Origin: an uncultured Planktomarina sp.
GTDB lineage: Bacteria; Pseudomonadota; Alphaproteobacteria; Rhodobacterales; Rhodobacteraceae
Reading direction: 5' to 3'
Length of the DNA stretch: 64,000 nucleotides
Assembly (NCBI GenBank): GCA_905182455.1
Contig: CAJJBJ010000004.1
Location: 102,646-166,645 of the forward strand
Below are positions 61,605-64,000 of the stretch, piece by piece. Within the stretch, counting starts at the first letter, position 1. Each line of letters begins with the position of its first letter. The notes under the pieces were generated by a model that was not told the origin of the DNA, ran no database searches, and saw only the letters and a list, made by a program, of their open reading frames with translations. Position numbers and translations under genes: made by a program.

Positions 61605-64000
61605 ATGCTATCGCTTGATCTCCTTGTTTTAGTCTCTCTGATCTATGTGGCCTTCTTGTTTGGTGTGGCTTTTTGGGCCGAACGTGCAGTTGATGCGGGC
61701 CGCGGTGGCTGGATGCGCACGCCGCTGATCTACACATTGTCACTGTCCATTTATTGCACCGCTTGGACATTCTACGGCGCTGTGGGCTATGCCGCACGCT
61801 CGGGTTTAGAGTTTTTGACAATCTACTTGGGCCCGACTGCAGTGCTGATCGGTTGGTGGTTGATTTTGCGCCGGCTTGTACGGATCGCTCGGGCGGAACG
61901 CATCACATCCATTGCGGATCTTATCTCGTCACGCTTTGGGAAGTCCGCGTTTTTGGGTGGGTTGGTCACAGTCATGGCCGTGGTGGGCACAACGCCTTAC
62001 ATCGCTTTGCAGTTACAATCTGTGACCCTCTCAGTATCGGCCTTTGCCAAAGATGCCCAAAGTATTGTCAGCACCTCCAATATCGCACTTTGGATTGCCG
62101 CCGGCCTTACTGTGTTCACGATTATTTTTGGTACCCGAAATTTGGATGTGAATGAACGCCATAGCGGCGTGGTTATGGCCATCGCCGTTGAGGCTATTGT
62201 GAAGCTTTTGGCATTGCTAGCGGTCGGAGCCTTTGTCGTTTGGGGCCTTGCAGGTGGCGTGGGGGATGTGTTGACGCGCATTGATGCGTCGCCCATTTCG
62301 CAATGGCAGGTGAGCACCGGCCGGTGGGTGGGTCTCACATTCCTATCCGCAGCTGCCTTTTTATGCTTGCCGCGCATGTTTCAGGTGATGGTGGTCGAGA
62401 ACTCCGAGGAAAGCCATTTGGCGACAGCAGGCTGGGCCTTTCCGCTGTATTTGCTGCTGATGTCCTTGTTTGTGATCCCGATCGCCGTAGTGGGGTTGGA
62501 TATTCTACCTGCGGGATCAAACCCGGATCTATTTGTGCTGACCCTCCCGCTGTCAGCGGAGCAAAATGGGTTGGCGATGCTTGCATTCTTGGGCGGATTT
62601 TCGTCTGCCACCTCTATGGTGATTGTCGCCGCAATTGCGCTGTCGACCATGGTCTCCAATCACATAGTGACTCCAATATGGCTACGCGCTCGGGGGCAGG
62701 GGGCAATAATTTCAGGCGATGTGCGTAGCGTGATTTTAATTTCGCGGCGTATTTCTATTGCCGGAATTTTGGGGCTTGGATATCTCTATTACCGCGTATC
62801 AGGCGGCGGAGCTGCTTTGGCCTCAATTGGTTTGATTTCATTCGCCGGTGTCGCGCAAATCTTACCAGCCATGTTGGGGGGGGTTTTCTGGCGAGGGGCT
62901 ACGCGCGTCGGGGCTGTGGCCGGGTTGATTTGTGGGTTTGGGATTTGGAGTTTCACCATGTTCCTTCCGTCTTTCGGTCCTGAGGTTCTTATCTCACAAG
63001 ACACCATTGATCACGGACTTTGGGGGCTGAATTGGCTGCGACCTACAGCTTTGTTTGGCATTCAGGGGCTTGATACAGTTGTGCATGCTGTTTTGTGGTC
63101 AATGCTGTTCAATACATTTGCATTTGTAGCCGGATCAATCTTCTCCAAACCGTCGCCATTGGAGCGGGTGCAGGCGGCGCAGTTCATCAGTGCTTTTGAC
63201 AGTGGCTCAGCCGCGCGCGGCTGGCAACGCGGGGCCGCTGATGCGGAAGATTTGTTGATTATGACCCAGCGAATTATGGGGGCGCAGCAGGCGCAAAGGC
63301 TGTTTCGGACCGCAGCACAGCGACAGGGCAAACAGGGATATCTGCCTGATCCGACTCCGCAGTTTTTGGAAACCTTAGAGCGCAGATTGGCGGGCAGCGT
63401 TGGAGCTGCCACGGCGCATGCCATGCTTGGGCAAATGGCCGGTGGAGCCTCTGTGACGGTAGAGGATTTAATGGCTGTGGCGGATGAAACAGCGCAAATC
63501 ATGGAATATTCAAACCAATTGGAAGCCAAGTCCGGCGAATTGACAAACACCGCCGGACAATTGCGAGATGCCAATGAAAAGCTGATGAAACTTTCAATCC
63601 AAAAAGATGCGTTTCTCAGCCAAATCAGCCATGAGCTTCGCACGCCGATGACGTCGATCCGGGCTTTCTCTGAGATTTTACAAGATCCTGATCTGAATTC
63701 TGGCGACGGCCCAAAATATGCAATGATCATACAAGACGAAACCCAGCGCTTGACCCGGCTTTTGGATGATCTTTTGGATTTGTCGGTGCTGGAAAATGGC
63801 CAAGTTACACTGGATCTACAACCTGTAAGGCTCCGCGATATCTTGGACAGCGCACAGGTTTCGGCCAATGTGAGATGATGTGATCACAATCCGTAGAAAC
63901 GCAGGCCGTGAAGATGTGGTTCTGTTAACGGATCCTGACCGATTGACGCAGGTTTTTATCAACTTAATCTCGAATGCCGCAAAATACTGTGAGGCGGATA
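61605..64000 (+). pseudogene. Sodium:solute symporter-histidine kinase (CbrA/CrbS type), frameshifted and cut by window edge
   Basis: The N-terminal part (to about residue 490) has a dozen helices of the SSS/ActP fold (GAVGYAARSGLEFLTIYLGP, VVGTTPYIALQLQSV, GVVMAIAVEAIVKLL). A helical linker follows, then the HisKA box with H676 in SQISHELRTPMTSIRAFS. The frame ends at TGA 63876-63878. The next frame, from 63874, continues DDVITIRRNAGREDV and then LLTDPDRLTQVFINLISNAA, the ATPase N-box, to the right edge. One extra A at 63873 explains the shift. The gene is truncated here by the window, so full length is unknown. Confidence 0.87.

Noticed and set aside
1..64000. tRNA or rRNA genes, CRISPR arrays, insertion sequences, integrases or prophage genes
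   Set aside because: I looked in the gaps over about 100 bases and saw no T-loop pattern, repeat array, transposase or phage gene.

Overview
This window is ordinary chromosome of a marine alphaproteobacterium. It is most likely a Rhodobacteraceae (Roseobacter group) strain of moderate GC. This rests on recognised gene neighbourhoods (NDUFA12-like / MlaD / DUF2155 / aat / accC / accB, and clpP-clpX), on many ABC importers, on ScfR-type and cation-symporter/kinase regulators, and on protein sequences that read like roseobacter homologues. The species is not determined. I see no tRNA, rRNA, CRISPR array, insertion sequence or prophage.

Layout. 0-9 kb: accD (cut by the left edge), a CPBP protease, ilvD plus a lipoprotein, a gene-poor AT-rich stretch with a decayed gene, an OmpA-like protein, a three-gene set (CinA-like, GNAT, AhpD-like), then sfsA and map. 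9-16 kb: a DEAD-box helicase, rsmD, a ferredoxin-reductase-like flavoprotein divergent from a peroxiredoxin, and an overlapping set of RidA, glycerophosphodiesterase, DUF482 and pterin dehydratase genes. 16-26 kb, cell envelope and housekeeping: mlaA, mlaC, mrcA, an aromatic/aspartate aminotransferase, sseA, smpB, dapA and slt. 26-31 kb: an EamA exporter, a split MnmC pair, VOC, two tandem Lin0512 genes, an FMN reductase and cobO. 31-43 kb: a complete peptide ABC importer, a LysR regulator divergent from an amidohydrolase-CobW pair, and a glycine-betaine (ProU) importer. 43-52 kb: a fatty-acid desaturase remnant, a CoA-transferase, a GAPDH paralogue, clpP-clpX, the NDUFA12/MlaD/DUF2155 group, aat and accCB.

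52-64 kb is the most coherent block. Acetyl-CoA synthetase (acs) and a five-gene Liv-type ABC importer are transcribed leftwards. They face a rightward ScfR-family regulator, a receiver-only response regulator, a small two-helix membrane protein and a sodium-symporter/histidine-kinase fusion (CrbS/CbrA type). Gene content suggests a locus that senses, imports and activates short-chain carboxylates. The substrate of the importer is inferred, not shown.

A striking feature is broken reading frames. Five conserved genes (mlaA, mrcA, the aminotransferase, aat and the symporter-kinase) are each split between two frames with both halves well preserved, and a desaturase survives only as its C-terminus. 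Four of the five fit one extra base outside any homopolymer; aat fits an 8-base loss. Assembly error and real gene decay cannot be told apart from this sequence alone.
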